Assembly (NCBI GenBank): GCA_028571885.1
Contig: JAPVVU010000053.1
Coordinates: 1 to 12,069, forward strand
Source: Gammaproteobacteria bacterium
GTDB taxonomy: Bacteria; Pseudomonadota; Gammaproteobacteria; GRL18
Direction of reading: 5' to 3'
Length of the DNA: 12,069 bases
The notes below the pieces were generated by a model. It made no database searches, had not been told where the DNA came from, and saw only the letters and a program-made list of their open reading frames with translations. Within the stretch, counting starts at the first letter, position 1. Each line of letters opens with the position of its first letter. The position numbers and the translations under genes were made by a program. This document shows positions 6,600 to 12,069 of this stretch, in pieces.

Positions 6600-6848
6600 T
6601 TACTTCATCATTGATTTTTTGAACATACGATCCAGTTTGCTGTTGGTATCTGCAGCAGTTTGTTCAGCACGATTGGCAGTTGCTTCGGCTGCTTTTGAAC
6701 GTTCATTGGCTTCAGCCGCTTCAGCTGAAACTGTTTTCATTTGTGCTTTTAGTGCATCAACATCAGTCTGCAATTGTTGAGTATTAGCACAGCCTGTTGC
6801 CATTGCCGCTACGAATACAAGTGAAGCAATCTGTAAAGTTTTTTTCAT
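6600..6848 (-). CDS. lpp: Lpp/OprI-type murein lipoprotein
   Basis: This is an 82-residue outer-membrane lipoprotein. A lipoprotein signal (MKKTLQIASLVFVAAMATGC) ends in the lipobox A-T-G-C with acylated Cys20, the same ATGC box as in Pseudomonas OprI. The mature part is one long alpha-helical coiled coil rich in A, E, T and Q (about 25-70). It ends KLDRMFKKSMMK, with the C-terminal lysine that Lpp proteins use for covalent attachment to peptidoglycan. An ATG five codons upstream (6863) is possible, but GGAGAA at 6856-6861 overlaps it and is correctly spaced for the ATG at 6848, so the shorter form is chosen. The gene lies 46 bp after the second YkuD gene on the same strand and faces the LysM-YkuD gene, its likely ligase. 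Confidence 0.9.
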   Translation of the reverse strand: MKKTLQIASLVFVAAMATGCANTQQLQTDVDALKAQMKTVSAEAAEANERSKAAEATANRAEQTAADTNSKLDRMFKKSMMK

Positions 6849-6855
6849 TTTATGG

Positions 6856-6861
6856 TTCTCC
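6856..6861 (-). promoter_or_regulatory. Ribosome binding site that decides the lpp start
   Basis: GGAGAA (read on the minus strand) ends 7 nt before the ATG at 6848. It overlaps the alternative upstream ATG at 6863, which itself has no Shine-Dalgarno sequence. Confidence 0.75.
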
Positions 6862-6890
6862 ATATGGGTTTAAGGTATCTTACCTATTTA

Positions 6891-6914
6891 TTAACTATTT
6901 AACTATAACTATAG
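6891..6914. repeat. Short imperfect 8-bp repeat at the 3' end of the second ldt gene
   Basis: TTAACTAT (6891-6898) and TTAACTAT (6899-6906) are followed by a related AACTATAG (6907-6914). The array covers the stop codon and the last codons (IVIVK) of the YkuD gene. It is weaker than the other arrays in the window and could partly reflect AT-rich composition. Confidence 0.45.
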
Positions 6915-7476
6915 TATCTTTTTTAATCAATTTGTCTAAATTATTGATCTGTTCATTGGTTAATGCAATACAGCCATGTGTCCAATTCATTGTCTGGTGG
7001 ATTGTTTCATCACCTCGTCCAAGTCCGTGAATACCAATCAGACCTCCAAGTGGTGTGTTTTGAGGAGGTACGCGATTATTTTTATGAGCACGGATAACTT
7101 TGGAATAGGTTTTTTTATCCACTAGTCCTTTTTTTAGCGCTTGTTCAACATTTTCTACCGACGGGTAGTTAAAACCAAAAAATAAATGGTAGCGACTTTT
7201 TCGATTAATCCAGCTGATTTTATATTTTCCAAGAGGTGTCGTATCATCGCCTCGCCTGCGTTTAAACCCTGAACCGTTACGGCCAATGGCTATATTAGAA
7301 AATTTAACGAGTGTAATATCCGCTAGTTTAACTTCCAGTTCCAGCTTTTGTGTGTCAATGAGCAGCCAGACATCTCCCCGAGCATAAGCTGATACCGAGT
7401 ATAATAATAAAATAGCCGTAAAAAAAAGGTGTTTGATTCGCATAAATAGTAAATAATTGAGTAAGTTATTTTTCAC
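6895..7476 (-). CDS. Second YkuD-domain L,D-transpeptidase-like protein
   Basis: A secreted YkuD-fold protein of 193 residues without LysM. An N-terminal hydrophobic stretch ends in SVSAYARG (about 24-34) as a signal peptide. The YkuD domain runs from about 36 to 193, with TTPLGKYKI (79-87), the IGIHGLG loop (148-153, His150) and the catalytic N-W-T-H-G-C-I-A-L-T-N segment, with Cys169 as the nucleophile. It has the WTHGCIAL version of the motif and is only distantly like the LysM-bearing paralogue at 5553-6515. The GTG start at 7474-7476 overlaps the TAG of ampG by one base and suggests coupling. The ATG at 7441-7443 (MRIKHLFF) would give a tighter signal peptide, and neither start has a clear Shine-Dalgarno sequence. 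The gene sits between ampG and lpp, so a role in Lpp attachment or release, or in peptidoglycan trimming, is inferred. Confidence 0.88.
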   Translation of the reverse strand: MKNNLLNYLLFMRIKHLFFTAILLLYSVSAYARGDVWLLIDTQKLELEVKLADITLVKFSNIAIGRNGSGFKRRRGDDTTPLGKYKISWINRKSRYHLFFGFNYPSVENVEQALKKGLVDKKTYSKVIRAHKNNRVPPQNTPLGGLIGIHGLGRGDETIHQTMNWTHGCIALTNEQINNLDKLIKKDTIVIVK

Positions 7477-9026
7477 TATGAGTTAAATTTCATATGTTTA
7501 TTTAAAAAATAAAGCAGGATGATAACGGGTACTCCCATTAAACTGGCGATCAGAAAAAAGTTTGAGTAGCCGATGCTTTCAACAATACTACCTGAATAAC
7601 CGCCAATCATCTTTGGCATCAGCGTCATTAGAGAGCTGAATATCGCATATTGAACTGCAGTAAAAGAAATATTGGTCAAACTGGAAAGAAAGGCAACAAA
7701 AGCGGCACTGGCTAGTCCGGCTGACAGGTTATCGGCAGAAATAACCAGATATAACAGAACAATATCATTACCGGCTGATGCCAGCAGCATAAATAAAAGA
7801 TTGGTTACAACCGTGAGTAATGCCCCAACAAATAAAATTTTCATTACGCCAAAACGTACGGCGAGTACTCCGCCTAACAATCCGCCGGCAATAGTCATAA
7901 TTAAGCCAAAAGTTTTAACCACTGCAGCTATCTGCAGTTTGGTAAAGCCTATCTCCAGAAAAAAAACATTAGCAATAACACCTAAAACAATATCAGACAC
8001 TCTGTAAAAACCAACAAAAATCAATAAAGCGATGGCAATTGTTTTTCCATAACGCTTAAAAAAATCAGCTACAGGGGCAATATAGGATTCCCAAACCAAT
8101 TCTTTATCGACAAAACGAGTAAAAGAAAGCAAGTAAACTGATACCGTCACGCTTATCAGCGCAGTAATTAGTCTGAATAACTCCATTATAAAACTGCTTA
8201 TCGGGGCACTGCCTATAAGTGAAGACAGTACTGTTTTACCCGATGAAACCGGTGTTTTTAAAATAATAAAAATCATGATGAAAATAAGGATGCAAATAAT
8301 GAAAAGCAATAAAAATTGAAGGTATTGGGCGGTTGTATGTTTGCCTAAATTATTTTTTGTTCTTGCTGGCTCAGATATTATTATCGTGGTGATTACGCCA
8401 ACCAGCATAAAGAGTGCCATAGAAAGATAAGTCCACTGCCAGGCCATAAAATTATAAGCCTTTGGTGCAGAACCCCAATAACTTGCTAAGATTAAGGCGC
8501 CTGCGCCAGAAGCCAACATACCCAGACGATATCCGACAATATAAGTTGATGACATCAGTGCCTGCAAAGAGGTATCTGCAGATTCGATACGATAAGCATC
8601 AATGACAATATCTTGTGTTGCAGATGAAAAACCTAAAAAGATTGCGGCAAAAGCCATCAGTACCAGATGATCTTCTCCCTGTGAGGGATCAATAAAAGCC
8701 ATTAAAATAATGGCACAGATCACAAGGCTCTGAGCAACCAGCAACCAGGCTCGTCTTCTGCCTAATAGACGGGTTAAAAAAGGAACGGGCAGGCGATCAA
8801 TCAAAGGCGCCCATAAAAACTTAAAGGAATAACCCAGTGCGGCCCAGCTGAAATAGGTCACTGTTGAACGTTGTACCCCCGCCTCAATCAGCCAGAGAGA
8901 AAGGGAGGAAAAAATTAATAATAAGGGAATGCCGGCGGAAAAGCCCAGAAAAAGCATGGTTATGACGCGCGGGTGTAAGAATGATTTAGCGCTGCTTAGC
9001 CAACTGGTGGCCACACTGTTTTGCAT
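7476..9026 (-). CDS. ampG: AmpG muropeptide permease (MFS)
   Basis: AmpG is an inner-membrane transporter that imports GlcNAc-anhydroMurNAc peptides for cell-wall recycling and for AmpC-type signalling. The 516-residue product is hydrophobic throughout, with about 12-14 membrane segments. Family signatures are LGFSAGIPLLLIFSSLSLWL (in the 27-45 region), KFLWAPLIDRL (69-79), GRRRAWL (89-95), SSATQDIVIDAYRIE (134-148) and YIVGYRLGM (162-170). The C-terminal half contains ADNLSAGLASAAFVAFLSSL followed by FTAVQYAIFSSL. It is a little longer than E. coli AmpG (491). AAGGA about 8 nt before the ATG is a good ribosome binding site. It is the first gene of a probable ampG-ykuD-lpp transcript. No ampD, ampR or nagZ is present in the window. 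Confidence 0.94.
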   Translation of the reverse strand: MQNSVATSWLSSAKSFLHPRVITMLFLGFSAGIPLLLIFSSLSLWLIEAGVQRSTVTYFSWAALGYSFKFLWAPLIDRLPVPFLTRLLGRRRAWLLVAQSLVICAIILMAFIDPSQGEDHLVLMAFAAIFLGFSSATQDIVIDAYRIESADTSLQALMSSTYIVGYRLGMLASGAGALILASYWGSAPKAYNFMAWQWTYLSMALFMLVGVITTIIISEPARTKNNLGKHTTAQYLQFLLLFIICILIFIMIFIILKTPVSSGKTVLSSLIGSAPISSFIMELFRLITALISVTVSVYLLSFTRFVDKELVWESYIAPVADFFKRYGKTIAIALLIFVGFYRVSDIVLGVIANVFFLEIGFTKLQIAAVVKTFGLIMTIAGGLLGGVLAVRFGVMKILFVGALLTVVTNLLFMLLASAGNDIVLLYLVISADNLSAGLASAAFVAFLSSLTNISFTAVQYAIFSSLMTLMPKMIGGYSGSIVESIGYSNFFLIASLMGVPVIILLYFLNKHMKFNS

Positions 9027-9115
9027 TTAAAAGTTCCTTGGTGTCAACTCTCCACGCGCAACAGATTAACACATTTTAATGTATAGAGGAAAATACCTTC
9101 TGGAGTTAAATCTCT

Positions 9116-9967
9116 CTATGACTCTATCACCACTTCATCCATACCGTGATATTGCTGAATCTTATCAATGACCTGAGACAGTAGAGTATGCATCTTTTGA
9201 GAATATAATAATTCACGATTAATGCCTTCCATCCAGCCATAGAGTGAATGAATTAATTCCTGCTCAGTATGCACATTGAGATGAATATCATTAAGGATAT
9301 TTTTATATTCACTATGGGTGGGCGCCATTGCCAATTTATCAAAAACACAGGCCAGGGCTTCCATGATAGGTAAGACATCATCATTAAGTTGAAAATCTGC
9401 CGGAGAATACTCTTTTTGTGCGGATGAAACGGCATTGATCCAGACTCTAAAACTGCATTTCTGCAGGCTGTGATACAAGGGATCATCACTGATCAGCAAC
9501 AACAGTAAATTTTTTATATTGGCTTTAAGAGAATTATCACCATAGGACCATTCACATGATTTTATGAAGTGATAAATTCGAATGTGATCTTTAAAATCAG
9601 CAAATTGCAATTGATCTAAAATTAAGACAGTTTGCTCACCTTCACTAAACGCGCAGGCTTCACTCATCACGTGATCAAAATCAGAAACAGGCGGCTCTGA
9701 GATACCATGTTCATCTTCGCTGGGAGGAATAATCACCTTGCCCTCAGCTTCAGATTTTTGGGTAAAATCATAATATAACAGGTTTGGATATTTCAGTGCC
9801 AGCCCTAAAGCATTAGCAAAAGCGGTTTTTCGACGTCCTTTGTGTCCCTCAATGTTCACCGTTTTTATGCCGTTAAACTGGCTATTCATCAGACAGCGTA
9901 AATGATATTCATAATCATCGTTGGATTCGAAGCCAAAATCGGCCATTTTTTTCTGTAGTGAGCCCAT
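9116..9967 (-). CDS. Unrecognised P-loop-like protein with degenerate Walker A
   Basis: I do not recognise this 283-residue soluble protein as a named family. It looks like a P-loop NTPase. A beta strand plus loop, VNIEGHKGRRKTAFANALG (37-55), occupies the Walker A position, but the usual GxxxxGK[ST] glycine before the lysine is arginine (G41-H-K-G-R-R-K-T48). TVLILDQLQFAD (113-124) resembles Walker B with Asp118 but lacks the following glutamate. NLLLLLISDDP (153-163) resembles a sensor-1 strand. The C-terminal 100 residues are helical. No membrane segment or signal peptide is seen. It lies 89 bp upstream of ampG on the same strand and diverges from the CBS gene. The start is uncertain: an ATG also occurs at codon 8 and no strong ribosome binding site is visible. 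Confidence 0.75.
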   Translation of the reverse strand: MGSLQKKMADFGFESNDDYEYHLRCLMNSQFNGIKTVNIEGHKGRRKTAFANALGLALKYPNLLYYDFTQKSEAEGKVIIPPSEDEHGISEPPVSDFDHVMSEACAFSEGEQTVLILDQLQFADFKDHIRIYHFIKSCEWSYGDNSLKANIKNLLLLLISDDPLYHSLQKCSFRVWINAVSSAQKEYSPADFQLNDDVLPIMEALACVFDKLAMAPTHSEYKNILNDIHLNVHTEQELIHSLYGWMEGINRELLYSQKMHTLLSQVIDKIQQYHGMDEVVIES

Positions 9968-10000
9968 ATCTGTTGCAAACCTGTATAAAATTGAAGGCGC

Positions 10001-10029
10001 TTGAACGAACGCCCATGGATAATTATACT
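10001..10029 (+). promoter_or_regulatory. Sigma-70-type promoter for the CBS-pair gene
   Basis: A TTGAAC (-35, 10001-10006) and TATACT (-10, 10024-10029) are separated by exactly 17 bp. Transcription would begin near 10036, leaving about a 45-nt leader before the ATG at 10082. This is the best promoter-like sequence I found in the window. Confidence 0.6.
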
Positions 10030-10071
10030 ATTTTAGTCTATAAATTAAATTATAAACAAATCATTGGTGAT

Positions 10072-10078
10072 AGGGGGG
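10072..10078 (+). promoter_or_regulatory. Ribosome binding site that decides the CBS gene start
   Basis: AGGGGGG lies 3 nt (5 nt from the AGGGG core) before the ATG at 10082. It falls inside the coding sequence implied by an upstream TTG at 10064, so the ATG at 10082 is preferred. Confidence 0.75.
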
Positions 10079-10081
10079 AAT

Positions 10082-10519
10082 ATGATCACAGTCGGTGAAC
10101 TATTAGATAATAAAGGTCACGGTATATGGAGTCTGGCGCCTGATGATAGCGTATTTGATGCCATAAAGTTAATGGATGAAAAAGGCGTGGGTGCTCTGGC
10201 AGTGCTAAAAGAAGGTGCTCTGGTTGGTATGATCTCCGAAAGGGACTATGCGCGTCAGGTTATACTCAAAGGCCGCTCTTCAAAAGAGACAAAAGTAAAA
10301 GAAATCATGAGTTCTCAGGTTTATTATACTTTTCCCAGCCAGACAGTTGATGACTGTATGGTTGTCATGTCTGAACGCCGTATTCGTCATTTACCTGTAC
10401 TCAAAGGGGACGAGCTCGTCGGCATGATTTCTATTGGCGATTTGATTAAGGATATTATTGCTGAACAGAAAATTATTATTGATCAATTAGAACATTATAT
10501 TGCGGGTGATGAGTACTGA
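10082..10519 (+). CDS. CBS-domain pair (Bateman module) protein
   Basis: A stand-alone 145-residue cytosolic protein made of two CBS motifs. CBS1 is about residues 7-62 (SVFDAIKLMDEKGVGALAV, then GALVGMISERDYAR) and CBS2 about 72-132 (TVDDCMVVMSERRIRHLPV, then DELVGMISIGDLIK). A short helical tail (EQKIIIDQLEHYI) follows. Such pairs bind adenosine ligands (AMP, ATP, SAM) and usually act as energy or nucleotide sensors; the partner is unknown. The [VM]GMIS[EI].[DR] turns are intact in both halves. Strong local signals support the start (promoter at 10001-10029, AGGGGGG at 10072). The gene diverges from the P-loop-like gene and might share regulation with it. Its stop codon overlaps the left end of the large palindrome. 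Confidence 0.88.
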   Translation: MITVGELLDNKGHGIWSLAPDDSVFDAIKLMDEKGVGALAVLKEGALVGMISERDYARQVILKGRSSKETKVKEIMSSQVYYTFPSQTVDDCMVVMSERRIRHLPVLKGDELVGMISIGDLIKDIIAEQKIIIDQLEHYIAGDEY

Positions 10520-10710
10520 ATAACTGCTCCACCAAAAGTAAGGCCCATGAGGGGAAATAATGAACATTCTTTATTTAACATCCGCATCAGAGCCTGTCAT
10601 TCATTATTGTGCTCGGACTGCGTCAAATCGCCCAATAATGAATGACAGGCTCTGATACTCAGTGTGTACCATTTCCCCTCATGGGGCCTACTTTTGGAAG
10701 AACAGTTATT
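10519..10710. repeat. 192-bp nested palindrome, MITE-like candidate
   Basis: Outer arms of 40 bp lie at 10519-10558 and 10671-10710, and 35 of 40 positions are complementary (shared blocks CCAAAAGTA and CCATGAGGGGAAAT). Inside them is a second, perfect 23-bp inverted repeat at 10587-10609 and 10633-10655, around a 23-bp loop (10610-10632) that contains CTCGGACTGCGTC. Unpaired flanks of 28 and 15 bp separate the two stems. No ORF is present. The structure begins at the CBS stop codon and may also terminate that transcript. A non-autonomous mobile element, or one palindromic element inserted in another, is the likeliest origin. No target-site duplication is evident. Confidence 0.85.
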
Positions 10711-10732
10711 GAGATTTTTTATTAAAAATCTC
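10711..10732. repeat. Perfect AT-rich hairpin abutting the large palindrome
   Basis: The arms GAGATTTTT and AAAAATCTC (9 bp each) enclose a TATT loop and follow the 192-bp palindrome without a gap. The hairpin lies 47 bp before the small secreted protein gene. It could be a weak terminator or part of the same element. Confidence 0.6.
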
Positions 10733-10778
10733 TGATTAATGCGATAATATCAAACTCATTCACTTCACTGGTACTTTT

Positions 10779-11030
10779 ATGATAAAAAATTTTAGTCTGA
10801 TTACTGTTCTTTTATTCACTTCATATACTCATTGTTTTGCAGATGAGCTTTTTGAGAAAACCGCTGCTTGTCGTATGGAAGTGAAAATTTTAGGCCCTGA
10901 TGTTTTGGATGAAGATAAAAATTGTCTTTGGCTTGAAGAAAATAAAATTCAGGTTGTTGAACAGTGTAAACCCTGTCTTGCCGATCTGGAATTGATTAAA
11001 GAAGCTTCTCATGGCTATTTTGATTATTAA
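10779..11030 (+). CDS. Small secreted cysteine-containing protein, function unknown
   Basis: An 83-residue protein I do not recognise. The N-terminus is a good signal peptide (about 1-21, KNFSLITVLLFTSYTHCFA|DE). The mature part of about 62 residues is acidic and has four cysteines: C31, C49, and the pair C63-K-P-C66. This suggests two disulfides or a CxxC metal or redox site in the periplasm. Codon use resembles its neighbours. The ribosome binding site is weak (only a TGG-like stretch upstream), and GATAAT at 10743-10748 is a possible -10 box. The gene stands alone between the palindrome and a non-coding stretch, so context does not suggest a partner. Confidence 0.6.
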   Translation: MIKNFSLITVLLFTSYTHCFADELFEKTAACRMEVKILGPDVLDEDKNCLWLEENKIQVVEQCKPCLADLELIKEASHGYFDY

Positions 11031-11081
11031 ACAGACTAAAGGGAGGGAAGGGGGTTCGAAACCTGGCTTGCTTAAAATCTG

Positions 11082-11115
11082 CAGGTGCGGTGTAAAACAC
11101 AGGTGCGGTGTAAAA
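11082..11115. repeat. Direct repeat pair, 16 bp, 18-bp period
   Basis: CAGGTGCGGTGTAAAA occurs identically at 11082-11097 and 11100-11115, separated by CA. Confidence 0.85.
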
Positions 11116-11137
11116 GTCTGGATTTGATCTTACTTCA

Positions 11138-11235
11138 TCAATAATAGGTTTCGATATTACCTGCCATCATATGTCTTATCATGACCCAAACCAGCCAGTC
11201 GAGCACAGCTTCTTGAAAGTCTTTTCAATGCTCAT
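11138..11235 (-). pseudogene. Possible gene remnant (weak)
   Basis: On the minus strand a 28-codon open stretch (11224-11138) reads protein-like (DFQEAVLDWLVWVMIRH, then MMAGNIETYY) and ends in TGA. A stop precedes it. Just upstream in another frame is ATGAGCATTGAAAAG (MSIEK), so a single-base change would join them into about 33 codons. This could be a decayed gene end or chance, and no family is recognised. Confidence 0.2.
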
Positions 11236-11262
11236 AGCTGACGCTCACTATCAGGACTATGA
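11232..11262. repeat. Bulged hairpin in the non-coding stretch
   Basis: TCATAG-CTGA pairs with TCAG-(GA)-CTATGA around a 9-nt loop (CGCTCACTA): 10 bp with one 2-nt bulge. It may be part of a repeat family or a small structured RNA; there is no further support. Confidence 0.4.
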
Positions 11263-11351
11263 ACTAGTACCACCTCCCTTTGCTGCTATTCAGACCTTTT
11301 TATTGGCTAACGTTAAAAGTTAGAAAGGAGTAATTTTTGAAGCAGAAAAAT

Positions 11352-11723
11352 TTATTGAAAAGTTACTGAATTCAGACCAAATTCAACTCTAAAATCTGTT
11401 GCCTTAACCTTGGGAATCACTTTTCCATTTTCTTTAATTAACGAGACGATTCCGTAACTTTCCAGCTTCTTTAATGTTCTGGATAAATTAGATTTTTTTC
11501 TATGACTAATTTTCTCTAATTCAGTAAGAGACTGAGGCTCATACTGAATGATTAGCTTGAGCAATTCTTGATTTTCATTGCTTAGTACTTGTGAAAGTGA
11601 TTTTACTGATTCAAACCAAATTTTAGGATCGTTGGACTTTGGCTTGTATTCACCTTTAGCAATTGCGATCGTTCTATTTTTATAATCTTCTCGGGACATA
11701 ATCCCTACATTCATAACTTTCAT
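11352..11723 (-). CDS. Antitoxin-type winged-helix DNA-binding protein (HVO_A0114/TumA-like)
   Basis: A 123-residue protein with an N-terminal segment and a MarR-like winged helix at about 50-112. ENQELLKLIIQ is followed by EPQSLTELEKISHRKKSNLSR (about 62-82, in parts), with the recognition helix around RKKSNLSRTLKKLE, and then the wing GIVSLIKENGKVIPKVKA. This is the pattern of the HVO_A0114 family, usually found next to TumE/DUF6516-type toxins, which it would repress and neutralise. The toxin remnant lies directly upstream on the same strand with a 5-nt gap, and an AGG near its end serves as ribosome binding site, as in coupled toxin-antitoxin pairs. ATGs at codons 1, 4 and 9 are possible starts. 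The protein appears intact although its partner is truncated. Confidence 0.75.
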   Translation of the reverse strand: MKVMNVGIMSREDYKNRTIAIAKGEYKPKSNDPKIWFESVKSLSQVLSNENQELLKLIIQYEPQSLTELEKISHRKKSNLSRTLKKLESYGIVSLIKENGKVIPKVKATDFRVEFGLNSVTFQ

Positions 11724-11728
11724 AAGAT

Positions 11729-11984
11729 TTACCTGTGTAATTCAGAAATAATTCTATCAACATCAGACCAAAAATCTTCCATAAGTTGAGCTGCATTTTC
11801 AAATTCATACGGCTCTACTATTTTTTTCTTATGCTTGTGATCCCAGACAAGCCTCTTTGCACCATATTTTTTCTTTTTGGGCTTGATGCCATGTGCATTG
11901 TCATAACCCAGAACTCTGCTATTAGATGGATTATGAAGAGTAAGAGAATATTTTATTCCATGAGAAATATGTTCATTTGCTGAA
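11729..11984 (-). pseudogene. TumE/DUF6516-like toxin, 5'-truncated
   Basis: About 85 codons lie upstream of the antitoxin gene. They read EHISHGIKYSLTLHNPSNSR, then VLGYDNAHGIKPKKKKYG, KRLVWDHKHKKK, VEPYEFENAAQLMEDFW and SDVDRIISELHR. The order (HGIKYSL, GYDNAH, DHKH, PYEF, LxEDFW) matches the C-terminal portion of TumE-family toxins. The frame has no usable start codon and meets TAG at 11993-11995, so the N-terminal part is missing. Sequence beyond about 11985 is unrelated and more GC-rich. The toxin is therefore probably inactive. The assignment rests on remembered family motifs and not on an alignment. Confidence 0.65.
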
Positions 11985-12069
11985 CCCTGACACTAGACTT
12001 ATCCACATACCCACAGGTCTGCCCGACTGGAGAGACCTTCGGATAAATCTCGCAGGGAGTGGCTTGGCC
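11985..12069. mobile_element. Probable edge of an inserted element cutting the toxin gene
   Basis: From about 11985 the composition shifts to clearly higher GC (ACTTATCCACATACCCACAG, then CCCGACTGGAGAGACC), and the toxin frame ends exactly there. An insertion sequence end or another recombination boundary is inferred. Only 85 bp are visible, no transposase is in the window and I do not recognise the element. Confidence 0.35.

Larger units (their letters stand above)
11031..11351. other. 321-bp stretch without a convincing gene
   Basis: The stretch begins purine-rich (GGGAGGGAAGGGGG at 11041-11054), then carries an 18-bp direct repeat pair (11082-11115), a possible gene remnant on the minus strand (11138-11224), and a 10-bp-stem hairpin (11232-11262). 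No ORF with a ribosome binding site and meaningful length is seen. The mixture looks like decayed inserted DNA. Confidence 0.6.

Noticed and set aside
6797..7030. Plus-strand ORF across the lpp/ldt junction
   Set aside because: It is antisense to the lipobox region of lpp and the catalytic region of the second YkuD gene.
7672..8007. Plus-strand ORF within ampG
   Set aside because: It is antisense to well-conserved AmpG segments, with no start signals.
9253..9489. Minus-strand ORF within the P-loop-like gene
   Set aside because: It is in a different frame of the same strand, with no ribosome binding site, inside a longer coherent gene.
11053..11066. GGTTCGAAACC resembling a tRNA T-arm or an att site
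   Set aside because: Neighbouring bases do not pair as a T stem, no acceptor or anticodon arms are present, and no integrase is seen.
11786..11983. Plus-strand 65-codon ORF near the end
   Set aside because: It is antisense to the TumE-like remnant, whose motifs are much more convincing.

Overview
The window looks like chromosomal DNA of an AT-rich gammaproteobacterium. The evidence is the gene order eno-ftsB-ispD-ispF-truD, an OprI/Lpp-type lipoprotein, an ErfK/YbiS-type L,D-transpeptidase, AmpG and PbpG. The sequence alone does not fix a genus. In E. coli truD is followed by surE-pcm-nlpD-rpoS, whereas here it is followed by a pbpG-type gene.

Layout. Positions 1-3359 (+) hold the 3' end of enolase, then ftsB, ispD, ispF and truD: glycolysis, the divisome, two steps of the MEP isoprenoid pathway, and tRNA pseudouridine-13. 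Positions 3447-4364 (+) encode a secreted PbpG-type D-alanyl-D-alanine endopeptidase. Positions 4374-5392 (-) hold mogA followed by a PsiE-family membrane protein. Positions 5553-9026 form an envelope block: a LysM-YkuD L,D-transpeptidase (+) faces a minus-strand run of ampG, a second YkuD protein and an Lpp-like lipoprotein ending in lysine. Together they read as a module for anchoring the outer-membrane lipoprotein to peptidoglycan and for importing released muropeptides. Positions 9116-9967 (-) encode an unrecognised P-loop-like protein with a defective Walker A motif, divergent from a CBS-pair protein (10082-10519, +) that has a good promoter.

From 10519 to the end the region changes character. 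It contains a 192-bp nested palindrome that starts at the CBS stop codon, a small secreted cysteine protein, about 320 bp without a convincing gene, and a TumA/HVO_A0114-type antitoxin. The antitoxin's TumE/DUF6516-type toxin gene is cut at its 5' end by unrelated, more GC-rich sequence, probably the edge of an inserted element.

The most unexpected pattern is recurrence of short tandem repeats of unrelated sequence (17x3, 13x3, 18x3 inside ispF, 7x5, 13x3, about 8x3, 18x2). They sit almost exclusively in spacers between housekeeping genes or in a tolerated protein loop. One set multiplies a Shine-Dalgarno-like motif ahead of ispF. No CRISPR array, rRNA or tRNA gene, and no complete transposase, was found. 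I do not see a clearly new multi-gene system. The best leads are the repeat pattern, the IspF insertion, the nested palindrome and the degenerate P-loop protein.
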